This document shows, one piece after another, positions 36,643 to 45,951 of a stretch of 64,000 bases of DNA (position 1 is the stretch's first letter; each line of letters starts with the position of its first letter). The position numbers and the translations under genes are program-made. Source of the DNA: Haladaptatus salinisoli (GTDB lineage Archaea > Halobacteriota > Halobacteria > Halobacteriales > Haladaptataceae); assembly GCF_020614375.1 (NCBI RefSeq), contig NZ_CP085333.1, positions 186,001 through 250,000 of the forward strand. Direction: 5' to 3'. The notes below the pieces were generated by a model. The model did not search any database. It saw only the letters and a program-made list of their open reading frames with translations, and had not been told where the DNA came from.

Positions 36643-37092
36643 ATGGAAATCCCGGACGAACTACGTTGTCTCTTTAGCAGCAAGATCGAAGTAGAGGATG
36701 GGTCATACACGCTCACAGTGCCGAGCCGAGAAATTATGGATGGTGACATTCACCCAGATGCCTCATACCGCGTGGCGATATTGAAACAGCCGTCAGCAGT
36801 GGAGAGCACAGCCCAAGAGACATCATCTTCGACAGTATCAACGACACCCGACGAGCCGAATCCAGACCGACAGTCAAGTCACTCGACAGCCCCAGTCGAA
36901 GAAGGCGACCGCCGGACGGTCGAAATCGAAGGGGTTGGCGAGAAAGGCGATGGCATCGCTCGCGTCGACCGTGGCTATGTGATTATCGTGCCCGACACGG
37001 AGAAACGTGACCGTGTCACCGTCGAGATCAATAACGTCACGCCCACCGTGGCCTTTGCTGAGGTCGTTGAACGAAAAGACTACTACGAGTAG
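36643..37092 (+). CDS. TRAM-domain RNA-binding protein
   Basis: Residues 90-149 form a TRAM beta-barrel: VEIEGVGEKGDGIARVDRGY, VIIVPDTEKRDRVTVEINNV, and AFAEVVERKDYYE at the end. This is the standard haloarchaeal TRAM layout, with an acidic N-terminal extension (Ser/Thr/Pro-rich linker at 50-88) not seen in the shortest members. TRAM proteins bind RNA; in Archaea they act as cold-shock-like chaperones. Monocistronic. Confidence 0.85.
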   Translation: MEIPDELRCLFSSKIEVEDGSYTLTVPSREIMDGDIHPDASYRVAILKQPSAVESTAQETSSSTVSTTPDEPNPDRQSSHSTAPVEEGDRRTVEIEGVGEKGDGIARVDRGYVIIVPDTEKRDRVTVEINNVTPTVAFAEVVERKDYYE

Positions 37093-37499
37093 TCTCCGAA
37101 CGTATTCTCCATCGTTTGACTACACTAGTCGTGCCGTCCATAACGGGGAAACAGTTGGGTCACAGTCAAATGTATGAAATAGGGTAGACAGAGTATCGCC
37201 GAGTGCTGAAGAGCCCGCTCTCACATTCAGTTCACCTACCGACAACGCGACAAGAGTGATATTACTCAGCGAAAAGTCGTCCAGCCGCGAAACCCAATTT
37301 TCCAGAAAACGTCGCTCTCGATGTCACGAAACACCCCTTCGAACGGAGTGATATCACTACCATCGATCTTCTTCGCGTCCACACGATTTCACCGAATTCC
37401 TCCGGTCGATACAATCGAAGACGGTTCTCACGGAGAGAGACGCACCCGCCGACGAGTTACGTCCCACACCTCGTGCTGACGGCCCCGCCAATCACCACG

Positions 37500-37741
37500 A
37501 CGGCACAGGTCCGAAGACGAGGACATCTATGACATTCGCACCTCCTTCGAGCACGATCTTGAGATCTATGGCGATATCATTGAGAGCTACCGTGAACACA
37601 TCGAACCCGCCGATGGGCTCGGTGATTTTGCCACGGGTGAAATGCTTCGCGAGCAACTCGAGGATCTCGAAGAACACGCGCGCATGTCATCGATCACTAC
37701 CACGAAGACGACACTCTGGTGCTCGAGTCGGCGATACACTA
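37500..37741 (+). pseudogene. dpsA: dpsA (DNA-protecting ferritin-like) C-terminal relic
   Basis: The plus frame reads EDEDIYDIRTSFEHDLEIYG, then ESYREHIEPADGLGDFAT and REQLEDLEEHA. After a CG dinucleotide slip near 37676-37682 the shifted frame gives HVIDHYHEDDTLVLESAIH before TAA at 37739. These are the C-terminal helices of DpsA. The N-terminal ferroxidase half is not readable upstream. Dps proteins store iron and guard DNA; this copy is not functional. Confidence 0.65.
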
Positions 37742-37861
37742 ATTGTGGTTCCGTTATCTGAAGTTGGAATCTAGATAAATATCCCTGATCTATTCAATAG
37801 GTACTACTTCGCCTGTGAAGGCGGCTGAGGTCTGTTTGATCGGTTTGCGGAGTTAAGCGAG

Positions 37862-37894
37862 AAAGCTCCGCCCTTCAGGGCGGGGGTAGTTCAC
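37862..37894 (+). repeat. Solo IS200/IS605-type right end
   Basis: A CCGCCC/GGGCGG hairpin followed by GGGGTAGTTCAC (37883-37894). The final 12 bases are identical to the end of the tnpB element at 6592-6603. No tnpB is attached here. Confidence 0.6.
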
Positions 37895-37989
37895 AACGAC
37901 TTATCTCATTGGCTGTGAAGGATAGTGGCAAGGATAGTATTGAGCTCATTGAGTTTCTGGAACTACATGAGAAAAGCCTAATAATAGAA

Positions 37990-38003
37990 TTAGGCTCACC
38001 TAA
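37990..38003. promoter_or_regulatory. DtxR/Idr-type operator (TTAGG-N4-CCTAA)
   Basis: TTAGGCTCACCTAA lies 45 bp upstream of the iron-transporter start, with a further CCTAA half-site at 37977-37981. DtxR-family metal-dependent repressors (haloarchaeal SirR/Idr proteins) are known to bind palindromes of this kind. Iron-responsive repression of the transporter is inferred. Confidence 0.65.
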
Positions 38004-38047
38004 ACTATTATGGTTGCGGGTAGCGTCCAGAGATGGAGGAGAAATAA

Positions 38048-39232
38048 ATGACTCATGAGAGGGCCGAGACTAGTGATCGGCAGGGTACCAGCCGTCGAAC
38101 GTTTCTCCAAGCGTATGCAGCCGGTGGGTTTGTTTCGGTGATGCATCGCCCATGGAGTGTTCAGGAAACTCAACCGGCAGCGAATGAGTGTAAATATCTC
38201 AATAGGGTTCGCTCTGAAACGTTTCAGGGCTCTGGAGCACAAGTCAGGGATCGGCCACCGCTTCGCGGAACCTGTATCGAAGCTCTACCGGATCTCTCCG
38301 GAGAGCTCACGATTTATCTTGGTGGTGGAGAAGGCGGAATATATATGAATTTGATGAGTCTCTTCGAAGACATTTATCCAGAGTTTTCCCCTCGTATTCG
38401 CCTTGCGCCGTCACCGCAACTCGCAAATACCATCATCGAAGAGACCAGAGGTGGGGCCAGCCCAGCAGATGTGTTCTGGGCAGTCGATGCGGGCTCCTTA
38501 GGCGTCGTCGCCAAAGCTGGCGCGACCAGTACGCTTCCGAAGGAAGTGGTCAACACCGTCCCAAAAACGTTCCATCCGAACGACCAGTGGGTCGGTATCG
38601 CCGGTCGTGCACGGAGCATTCCGTACAATACGGAACAATTCTCTGACGCGGATATCCCGACCGATATTTTCGCATTTCCAAGAGAGGAGCGCTTCAGTGG
38701 CGTTATGGGGTGGGCGCCAACATACGAGGCGTTTCAGGCGTTTGTCACGGCGATGCGTGTGCTAAATGGGGAGCAGAAAACGAAGCAATGGCTCAGAGGG
38801 ATGCTCGATCAAGAACCAACTGAGTATCCCGACGAATTCCTTGTCTCGAATGCAGTCGCTGATGGCGAAATTGATGCAGGATTCGCGAACCACTACTACG
38901 CCCTTCGCGTCAAAACCGCGCGTCCGAAGGCTCCGATCGAACTGGCGTTCACAAACAACGATGCTGGAGCATTGATCAACGTTGCTGGTGTAGAGGTCAT
39001 TCAAGGAACGAAAAAGAAAGCCTTGGCAGTGGCGTTTATTCGCCACCTTCTCTCGGTCGAGGCGCAAGAATACTTTGCCACTCGAGCGTTCGACTATCCG
39101 ATGATTCCTGGCGTCCCGCCCGTCGGTGATCTCCCCCGAATTAACGAATTAAATCCACCGAACATCGATCTCGCGAAGCTTGCAGATCTGCAGCCAACAC
39201 TCGCGCTGATGCGAGAGGTTGGTGTTCTCTAA
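38048..39232 (+). CDS. Iron-type ABC transporter substrate-binding protein (Tat-exported)
   Basis: A twin-arginine signal (TSRRTFLQAYAAGG) precedes a solute-binding domain with LTIYLGGGEGGIYMNLMSLF, DVFWAVDAGSLG, and a C-terminal LLSVEAQEYFA. This order suits Fe(III)/thiamine-type family 1 binding proteins (FbpA-like). The permease and ATPase genes follow within 12 bp and by overlap, so the three form one operon. A DtxR-type box sits upstream, supporting iron as substrate, though the ligand residues cannot be assigned here. Confidence 0.85.
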   Translation: MTHERAETSDRQGTSRRTFLQAYAAGGFVSVMHRPWSVQETQPAANECKYLNRVRSETFQGSGAQVRDRPPLRGTCIEALPDLSGELTIYLGGGEGGIYMNLMSLFEDIYPEFSPRIRLAPSPQLANTIIEETRGGASPADVFWAVDAGSLGVVAKAGATSTLPKEVVNTVPKTFHPNDQWVGIAGRARSIPYNTEQFSDADIPTDIFAFPREERFSGVMGWAPTYEAFQAFVTAMRVLNGEQKTKQWLRGMLDQEPTEYPDEFLVSNAVADGEIDAGFANHYYALRVKTARPKAPIELAFTNNDAGALINVAGVEVIQGTKKKALAVAFIRHLLSVEAQEYFATRAFDYPMIPGVPPVGDLPRINELNPPNIDLAKLADLQPTLALMREVGVL

Positions 39233-39244
39233 AATCAACCAGAT

Positions 39245-40879
39245 ATGGTGACACGTTATGATCTAAAATGGATTACGACACGCATTACAGGCGGAGAGAC
39301 TGACCGACGACCTCCACTTGGATTGACGTTGTTGAGCGGCGCCATCGCTGCGACCGTCCTCTCTCCGATCGTTTGGCTCCTCCTTCGGACGATCAATATG
39401 GGTATTGAGCGTGCTCTCGAACTACTCGTTCATCCATCAACGATTCAGGTACTCCTCAACAGCATCGCACTCGTCATTGCGGTCACCACCACCTCAGTTC
39501 TTCTCGGCGTCCCCCTTGCTGTGCTGACCGTGCAGACCTCGCTTCCGTTCCGACGAGTATGGACAATTCTCATTGCGCTTCCACTCGTCATCCCAAGTTA
39601 TATCGGTGCCTTCGCCTATGTCTCGGCGTTCGGCCCACGAGGCGACCTCGCGGACATCCTCTCTCCGCTTGGTATCGAGGAGATACCATCCATATATGGG
39701 TTTGGCGGGGCCGTTCTGGTTCTCACATTGTACGTGTATCCGTATGTGTTTCTCACTACGCGTGCAGCATTGCTATCCTTCGACATGACGCTTTTCGACG
39801 CAGCCCGCACACTGAATCAGACACCGTGGGGTGCCTTCAGACGAATTACTGTACCTCAAATTATGCCGGGTATAGCCGCCGGCGCACTTTTAGTCGCTCT
39901 CTACACCCTCTCGGATTTTGGTACACCCGCGATCATGCACGCAGATGTCCTCACAAGTGTAATTTATGTCGAATACAACACCTTTGCTCGCGATGCGGCT
40001 GCCTTGCTCTCGCTGCAGTTACTGGCCCTGACAGTACTTATCCTCGCAATCGAGTCACGAATCCAACCAGGAAATCGCACAGCTTACGTCAGCCGTGGCG
40101 TCCGTGGAATGAGTGAGATATCCCTCGGAAGATGGACAGCGCCAGCACTCATGCTCTGTTCAACCGTTGCCTTGTTGACAATCGGTATTCCACTTGGCAT
40201 TCTATTCGTGTGGCTCTTCCGCACTTCCCCAGGTGATGGCGGTATTGGTAGTGGGTTCGCATTTCAATGGGCCTACGGCTGGAACTCAGTCTACGTGTCT
40301 GTCCTCGCTGCAATCGTTGCCATCGTTCTGGCGATACCAGTTGCCTACCTATCAGCACGCTCCCAGTCGTGGCTTGCAACGGTGTTCAACCGGGCGACCT
40401 ATGTTGGATACGCCGTACCGGGAATCGTCCTCGGCCTATCGCTAGTTTACTTTGGGGTGACCTATGCACCGACGTTCTATCAAACACTGCCGCTCTTGAT
40501 CTTTGCATACGTTGTCCGTTTTCTCCCACAAGCGGTGGGCACGACACAAACCTCCGTGTTACAAGTCGATCCAACGCTCGTCGAAGCCGCCCGCACTTTG
40601 GGACATTCATCGACAGGTGCATTCCGGCGAGTGACACTGCCACTGATCGTGCCGGGCGTCGTTGCCGGCGCAACACTCGTGTTCCTCACGACGATGAAAG
40701 AACTGCCAGCGACGCTCCTGCTCCACCCAACAGGGTTTGACACGCTCGTGACGTATATCTGGCTCGTTCAGAGTGCTGGCTACTATGACCAAGCCGCACT
40801 TCCGGCGCTCGTGCTTGTCGGTGTTTCAGGGCTCTCGATGCTCATCCTTCTCACACAGGAGGCTACCGATGCCGAATAA
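39245..40879 (+). CDS. Iron-type ABC transporter permease (fused double permease)
   Basis: The 544-residue product has about 12 membrane helices in two homologous halves, as in FbpB/ThiP. Each half has an EAA loop: FDAARTLNQTPWGAFRRITV and VEAARTLGHSSTGAFRRVTL. Both halves of the pore thus come from one chain. It starts 12 bp after the binding protein gene and overlaps the ATPase start by 11 bp. Full length; no odd features. Confidence 0.93.
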   Translation: MVTRYDLKWITTRITGGETDRRPPLGLTLLSGAIAATVLSPIVWLLLRTINMGIERALELLVHPSTIQVLLNSIALVIAVTTTSVLLGVPLAVLTVQTSLPFRRVWTILIALPLVIPSYIGAFAYVSAFGPRGDLADILSPLGIEEIPSIYGFGGAVLVLTLYVYPYVFLTTRAALLSFDMTLFDAARTLNQTPWGAFRRITVPQIMPGIAAGALLVALYTLSDFGTPAIMHADVLTSVIYVEYNTFARDAAALLSLQLLALTVLILAIESRIQPGNRTAYVSRGVRGMSEISLGRWTAPALMLCSTVALLTIGIPLGILFVWLFRTSPGDGGIGSGFAFQWAYGWNSVYVSVLAAIVAIVLAIPVAYLSARSQSWLATVFNRATYVGYAVPGIVLGLSLVYFGVTYAPTFYQTLPLLIFAYVVRFLPQAVGTTQTSVLQVDPTLVEAARTLGHSSTGAFRRVTLPLIVPGVVAGATLVFLTTMKELPATLLLHPTGFDTLVTYIWLVQSAGYYDQAALPALVLVGVSGLSMLILLTQEATDAE

Positions 40880-42005
40880 TAACCAGAGGAACAGCGAAAG
40901 CATTGACGTGCCGAGCACTCCCCTCTCGGAAGGTGATCCAACTCGGTCACCGATACTTCGCCTCCATGAAGTAACCAAAACGTACGGTGAGGAGCGGGCA
41001 GTTAGAGATCTTTCAGTGACGGTTTACGAAGGGGAAGTACTCACGCTGCTCGGGCCGTCAGGATGTGGGAAAACGACGACGTTGCGTCTCCTAGCCGGTC
41101 TGGATCGTCCGACAAGCGGTACTATCTATCTTGGCGAGTCATGCATCGCTAGCGATGAGACGTTCGTTCCGGCCGAAAAACGAGGGATCGGACTTGTCTT
41201 TCAGGATTTCGCTCTCTTTCCCCATCTGACTATCGCTGAGAACATTGGCTTCGGACTACATAATTTGGACACCGATGCGAAGGAACGACGTATCAACGAT
41301 TTACTCGATCTTATCAACTTGCCTGAATTCCACGATCGAATGCCCGACCAACTCTCGGGTGGCCAACAACAGCGCGTTGCCCTTGCACGGGCACTTGCAC
41401 CGAAGCCGACAATTCTCTTGCTCGACGAACCATTCTCAAATTTGGATGTTCGCCTTCGTATTGATATGCGCGAAGAGATTCGTCGCATCCTGAAAACGAC
41501 TGGCGTCACCGCTATTTCAGTCACGCATGACCAAGAAGAAGCGCTCTCGATCGGTGACCGCGTCGCCGTGATGAACAATGGCAATGTCGAACAAATTGAC
41601 CGACCTGAAGCAGTGTTTCAGCACCCTCAATCGCGATTTATAGCCGAATTCCTCGGCCAAGCTAATTTCCTATCGGGACGCGTCCACAACATGCATGTTG
41701 AAACTGGAGTTGGAGTAATCGAGACCAACCGTATCGACGGACATCAAAATGGGGCGATCGATATCCTCGTGCGACCGGATGATCTCCGAGCAATACCAAC
41801 AAACGAAGAGGATGCCGATGGGTATATCATCCACCGGCAGTACAGTGGCACCGCATTCATTTACCGAATACAACTCACGAACCGAAATATAGTGCATTGT
41901 ATGCACAATCACTCTGAACGGTATGAAATCAACACACCAGTTCGCGTTAATCTCATCGCCAACCACACGCTTACTGCCTTCCCACAACTTGAGAAAACGA
42001 AGTGA
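40869..42005 (+). CDS. Iron-type ABC transporter ATPase (FbpC/PotA-like)
   Basis: The start at 40869 lies inside the permease's last codons (ATGCCGAATAA); the longer frame from 40773 overlaps the permease too far. Walker A GPSGCGKTTT, signature LSGGQQQR, Walker B LLLDEPFSNLD, and switch His in SVTHD are intact. The C-terminal part (about 270-378) holds a TOBE-like regulatory barrel. It drives import through the fused permease upstream. Confidence 0.94.
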   Translation: MPNNNQRNSESIDVPSTPLSEGDPTRSPILRLHEVTKTYGEERAVRDLSVTVYEGEVLTLLGPSGCGKTTTLRLLAGLDRPTSGTIYLGESCIASDETFVPAEKRGIGLVFQDFALFPHLTIAENIGFGLHNLDTDAKERRINDLLDLINLPEFHDRMPDQLSGGQQQRVALARALAPKPTILLLDEPFSNLDVRLRIDMREEIRRILKTTGVTAISVTHDQEEALSIGDRVAVMNNGNVEQIDRPEAVFQHPQSRFIAEFLGQANFLSGRVHNMHVETGVGVIETNRIDGHQNGAIDILVRPDDLRAIPTNEEDADGYIIHRQYSGTAFIYRIQLTNRNIVHCMHNHSERYEINTPVRVNLIANHTLTAFPQLEKTK

Positions 42006-42528
42006 GCAATTTTTAAGAGATGTTCGCAATGACCGTAGAAATCGTCACCTGAGTCTGCCGACAGAAGATCAGGGCCACGATTCGACGGCGTTGTCAGCCG
42101 CAATCCACCCATCGGTGTTCCCGTCTTCGAGAAAGACGACTCGACCGGGACAGGTTTCACAGACAGTGACATCGGTCTGGAGAGCTGGTGGTTGTTCCGT
42201 TGTCGAGTTCCGATTGGGAACTGGTAGGCATTGCCGGATTTTGGCAGAACTAAAATAAAATGGGTCGGTTTTAGAAAGCGGCACCAAAAGGTGAGTGATA
42301 CGGCTACGAGTGAGCCAAGTCCCGACGACAGTGAGTTAACATCTTTTCGGAGTTGTTCATCGATGCCAAACAAGAACGTTCCGTATCACTACTATTGAGG
42401 TATTTCTCCTGCTCGAACTTGCGTCTGCTTCGAATTATTGGACGTAGTTCTAAGTGTTTCTATTTATCTAACTTAGGAAACTTACTATTTAGTGACTAGT
42501 AACGTCGGAGAGAGATAGCTCCCTTTGG
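42006..42528. other. Intergenic region with a possible small gene remnant
   Basis: On the minus strand, 42069-42287 reads TDVTVCETCPGRVVFLEDGN and ends IAADNAVESWP-stop. This resembles the end of a small haloarchaeal protein, with one Cys-x-x-Cys. Its beginning may lie in another frame (MPTSSQSELDNGTT), which would make it a frameshifted gene. Nothing else is recognised. Confidence 0.35.
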
Positions 42529-42678
42529 CTACTTTACCTCCGACTCGCTGTCAACACCGTGGTCAGCCGTATCCGATGCTGCCTGCGAGTTGGATTCTGT
42601 CTCGTCAGTGGCGTCGCCATTCTCATCTTCATCGTCCTCGTTTGCACCGAAAATTTCGAGGTAAAATCGGGCTCACAA
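42529..42678 (-). pseudogene. Acidic C-terminal tail of a lost gene
   Basis: The minus strand reads RFYLEIFGANEDDEDENGDA, then Asp/Glu/Ser-rich residues to a TAG at 42531-42529. A TGA lies directly upstream in frame. Strong haloarchaeal acidity indicates former coding sequence. The parent protein is unknown; it is downstream of the two hypothetical genes below. Confidence 0.35.
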
Positions 42679-42718
42679 ACGAACCCGTTTGTGACGGATT
42701 CCTCGTTTCATCGTCCAA

Positions 42719-43507
42719 TCACGCCCTCTGGGCTAGATGATTCCGAACAGTTCGTTGACATCGCTTGCACGTTGCATCGAGACGGGTGACCGTCACAAGG
42801 ACAGGGTGATCGACTGGAAAATCCTCATAGAGGTACGGGATAAGACTTTGGTGCCGAAGGCCAGCTTCGCCATCATGGCTCGTGGTCGCCTGAAGGAACT
42901 CCTGGCGCTGCTGGGCGAGTTCCTCACAGCGGGTACAATGGTTCGCAAGTGTCTCGTGTCGGTGTTGCAGCGTCTCGAAGTCGAGTGCGGTCAGCGGTGT
43001 TTCATTGGCGTCGACCATCCACGTAGTGATGACTTCGACGGATTCGCTGGCGGCTTTGAGATGCGACTCTTCTCGCGCAAGTGCTCGACGTAACACCTTT
43101 GCTTCGGTTCGTCGAGCGGTGGCCTTTGTGATGATCGTTTGTTTGAGAGCTGCGGAAAACGATATCTCGGACGTCGGTACTAGTGCAAGTGCAATCGAGT
43201 TCGTGAGTTCGTTTTGGATGGTCGCCAGCAAGGATCCAGACGTATCTGTGTCGGCGGCGCTATGCGGTTGGACTGTTTCGGCGAAAGCGGTACGAACCGC
43301 AAGAGAGCGATCGCCGGTCGATGTCTCACTATGGGTTCGTGTACCTGCAGTAGTCGTGATCCCAGATGCGGACGACGGTGTCGGATCTGTCGAGATATCC
43401 GCCACTCGATCGATGAACATCTCGAACGCCTCGAGCTTCGCGTCAACTGCTTCTTGTTCGGTTTGTACTCGTGTTCGAGCGTGATCGATGTGGGTTTTGA
43501 CCGGCAT
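42719..43507 (-). CDS. Helical haloarchaeal hypothetical protein (DUF7260-like)
   Basis: The start at 43507 (MPVKTHIDHARTRVQTEQEA) gives 262 residues. It is one base from the stop of the upstream gene, so the longer frame is rejected. The chain is mostly helical, with heptad-like RRTEAKVLRRALAREESHLK, and a C-terminal part with two Cys-x-x-Cys pairs (CTRCEE, CKRCQR) that may bind zinc. It resembles a haloarchaeal family I recall as DUF7260; the name is uncertain. Function unknown. Confidence 0.6.
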   Translation of the reverse strand: MPVKTHIDHARTRVQTEQEAVDAKLEAFEMFIDRVADISTDPTPSSASGITTTAGTRTHSETSTGDRSLAVRTAFAETVQPHSAADTDTSGSLLATIQNELTNSIALALVPTSEISFSAALKQTIITKATARRTEAKVLRRALAREESHLKAASESVEVITTWMVDANETPLTALDFETLQHRHETLANHCTRCEELAQQRQEFLQATTSHDGEAGLRHQSLIPYLYEDFPVDHPVLVTVTRLDATCKRCQRTVRNHLAQRA

Positions 43508-43508
43508 C

Positions 43509-44429
43509 TTACACCTTGGAGTGGATGGGGGCACTGACGAGCCCGGTTGGTTCTGCTTCCCTTGCGTGAACGAGTGTGACTTTCCAGTCTCCTCCGTTGT
43601 CGACGACTTGTAACGAGGACGGAGGCCAGTCTGGCTGCCGACGATAGAGATCGAGTACAAATGGGAGAACGGGAAGCCGTCCATACTGTGGGGAGAGCGC
43701 GTAATCTGATATCTTGACGACGACGGATCGGGCACCGGCGTCGAGATCAATCGACCACGGTGACCGCGTGTAGCTCCCGAGCAACCCGCGTTCCTGCAGC
43801 AACGTGAGGGACGCTGTGAGTGACTTATCGGTGGCGTCGTGAGAGCCCAGTCGAGCCGAGGCCTGGGCGAGAATGTCGGCTTGTTCGGTAGGCGTTAACC
43901 GTGTGTCAAGTTCTGTCGACATACTTTCGAGGAGGCAGAGACAGAGGTGATCAGGATTAGCAATGGTTTCCGCCAGATCGAAGTAGGTGTCCATGACAGC
44001 TGTTTCGACGGTGTCGTAGCCGGTATCTGAGAGTGTCTCGAAGACAGCTGCAGTGACATGGTGACAGAATTCGATGAGGTCTTGAGATGATGGGTTGTGG
44101 ACCGCAGTGTTGAGGACAGGATCCGTAAGCGTCCAGTCGTTATCGTCCCGAGAGTGGTTCATCGGGCAATTATTCGACGTGGGTGAGTCGGTGACTTGAC
44201 AGGCGATCACGTCGTAGTACGGGAGCTGTGGGTCGTACTGACGGAGTGCTGCTCGGTACTGTTCGGTCGCTCGGGCGGCACTCTGGGCGGTTGCACGTCC
44301 ATCGAAGCGTTTTTCGGCCGCTGGAATCGGTCGCTCACCTGTGCGCCCACAGATAAGGTAGTACTCGCCGTCAGCACTCGCAAGCGTTTCGATATGTTCG
44401 CGAATTTTGCGGAGTGTTGTGCCGACCAT
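43509..44429 (-). CDS. Haloarchaeal hypothetical protein (DUF7551/7552-like)
   Basis: The start at 44429 (MVGTTLRKIREHIETLASAD) is preferred to one four codons earlier. The N-terminal 80 residues, with GEYYLICGRTGERPIPAAEK and FDGRATAQSAARATEQYRAA, match a haloarchaeal domain of unknown function, I believe DUF7551 or DUF7552. A helical region with LSLTLLQERGLLGSY-like winged-helix traits follows. The stop is one base before the next gene's ATG, so the two are co-transcribed. Confidence 0.6.
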   Translation of the reverse strand: MVGTTLRKIREHIETLASADGEYYLICGRTGERPIPAAEKRFDGRATAQSAARATEQYRAALRQYDPQLPYYDVIACQVTDSPTSNNCPMNHSRDDNDWTLTDPVLNTAVHNPSSQDLIEFCHHVTAAVFETLSDTGYDTVETAVMDTYFDLAETIANPDHLCLCLLESMSTELDTRLTPTEQADILAQASARLGSHDATDKSLTASLTLLQERGLLGSYTRSPWSIDLDAGARSVVVKISDYALSPQYGRLPVLPFVLDLYRRQPDWPPSSLQVVDNGGDWKVTLVHAREAEPTGLVSAPIHSKV

Positions 44430-44494
44430 ACGGTTCACCAATGAGTACTCCCGACTCTCGTGGGTGCGTTACCCTGTATCGCGGTTTTCATGGC

Positions 44495-45229
44495 TCAATC
44501 ACCGTGAATGCCTAGCTGCTCTTCGTGGCACACTTTGACGATGGACTTTACTATCGCTGCACCTCCGCCAAGCGGATCAAGTTTTGATGCACCTGCACGC
44601 TCGCGGTATTCGATCGGGAGTTCGCGAATTTGATACCCCCGCATGAGCGCTCGAATGAAAAGTTCGGCGGAAAGCCCCGTATTTTCGGTCCAGGTGATTG
44701 ACTCACTGACGTCGCGCCGATATGCGCGCATCCCAGTTGTCGTATCGTGGATACGCCTACCTATGAGAGCGCTCGCAACGAGTGCGAAGGCAATATTCCC
44801 GTATCGATTCAGCGTCGGCATCGCGTTTGCGCCGTGGGAGAGATGGTCATCACTAACTACGTCGTAGCCGTGATTGATTGCGGTCTGGAATTTGGGAAGG
44901 TGTTCCATCGGGTAGGTGTCATCACAATCCGTCGTGATGACCACTGGCCGATCGGGTGTGAGTAACGCCTCCCGTACAGCCACTCCGTACCCCTGAGGCT
45001 CCTGTTTTATTACCGTTGCACCGAGGTCTCTCGCGATCTCTGGCGTTCGATCTGATGAGCCATCGACACAGGTGATTTCGGCATTCCCGTCTGTGACCGT
45101 CTGTATCTCGGTGATTACAGACTTGATGGCCGCTTCCTCGTTATATGTGCCCATCACGACACTGACGTCCGAAAACGTGACCTCGGAGCCCTGATCTGAC
45201 CGTTTGGACTCCTCAATCTGAAGGCTCAT
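44495..45229 (-). CDS. Family 2 glycosyltransferase (dolichol-phosphate-sugar synthase-like)
   Basis: This is a GT-A fold: VSVVMGTYNEEAAIKSVITE at the N-terminus, a nucleotide loop with CVDGSSDRTPEIARDLGA, and the DxD-type TTDCDDTYP near residue 100. TTTGMRAYRRDV and ELPIEYRERAGASKLDP are typical of polyprenyl-phosphate sugar synthases. It should transfer a sugar from a nucleotide donor to a lipid carrier on the cytoplasmic face. No C-terminal membrane helices are present. A perfect-arm DtxR-type box lies 34 bp upstream. Confidence 0.87.
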   Translation of the reverse strand: MSLQIEESKRSDQGSEVTFSDVSVVMGTYNEEAAIKSVITEIQTVTDGNAEITCVDGSSDRTPEIARDLGATVIKQEPQGYGVAVREALLTPDRPVVITTDCDDTYPMEHLPKFQTAINHGYDVVSDDHLSHGANAMPTLNRYGNIAFALVASALIGRRIHDTTTGMRAYRRDVSESITWTENTGLSAELFIRALMRGYQIRELPIEYRERAGASKLDPLGGGAAIVKSIVKVCHEEQLGIHGD

Positions 45230-45262
45230 TATCTCAGTATATGTTTGCTAGTACTTGAATTT

Positions 45263-45276
45263 TTAGGTCGGCCTAA
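45263..45276. promoter_or_regulatory. DtxR/Idr-type operator upstream of the glycosyltransferase
   Basis: TTAGGTCGGCCTAA, extended to TTTTAGG-N4-CCTAAAA at 45261-45278. It has the same half-sites and spacing as the box at 37990 before the iron transporter. It may place the glycosyltransferase, or the unrelated opposite strand, under metal-responsive control. Confidence 0.55.
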
Positions 45277-45350
45277 AACAGTGGCGAGTCGAAGTCCTTG
45301 ATCTCCTGTCCTGAATTCAAAGGTCACAACCCTGCATACGAGGCGATCCC

Positions 45351-45951
45351 TTACAGCACCTTATCGATGTGATCGGCCGCTTTGAGGGCGAGCGTCGCGA
45401 TCGTGAGCGTCGGATTCATCGCTCCACTAGTGACGAACACGCTGCTCCCTACGATCCAAAGATTGTCGAGATCGTGGGTGCGCATCCGCGGTGTGACGAC
45501 GCTCTCATTTGGATTGGTACTCGTTCGCATTGTTCTCATATGATGAAATGCAGGGCCTGTTTCTTCGAGGCCAACCTGCCACGTAATCTCTGTATCTAGT
45601 TCGTTCAGTATGATCTCCTGAATCTGGTTCGCCCGACTGATCGCCGCCTTTGTTCGATCATCAACGTGCCAGTGGAGCGTCGACCCACCGACGCCCTTCA
45701 CATGCGTATGATTGAGGGGGTAAAACCAAGTCCCCCGAGGACGAGTACGCATCGCGTTCGCCCCTCATATCCCAGACTGAAAGCGGATCCTGTTCGGGTC
45801 GGATTGCCCGTTCCATCTGTTCGAGCCGCTCTTCGAAGGTGAACCGTTTTCCGGCCTCCAGCACGACAACATCGTGACCGCTGGAGCGGGATCGCCAGAG
45901 ACAGTACGTTTCGATAATATTACGAGACGATCTGTAAATCGAGAGAGGCAA
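45351..45951 (-). pseudogene. GMC oxidoreductase relic with internal deletion
   Basis: The N-terminal piece (GHDVVVLEAGKRFTFEERLE) includes the end of the FAD-binding start. A shift of frame gives GTWFYPLNHTHVKGVGGSTL, then jumps to the far C-terminus: WQVGLEETGPAFHHMRTMRT, DLDNLWIVGSSVFVTSGAMN, and PTLTIATLALKAAD. The middle of the roughly 500-residue family is missing. GMC enzymes oxidise alcohols or sugars with FAD; this is dead. Confidence 0.8.

Noticed and set aside
39559..40116. 185-codon plus-strand frame inside the iron permease
   Set aside because: Cys/Arg-rich translation typical of an off-frame reading of a membrane protein gene.
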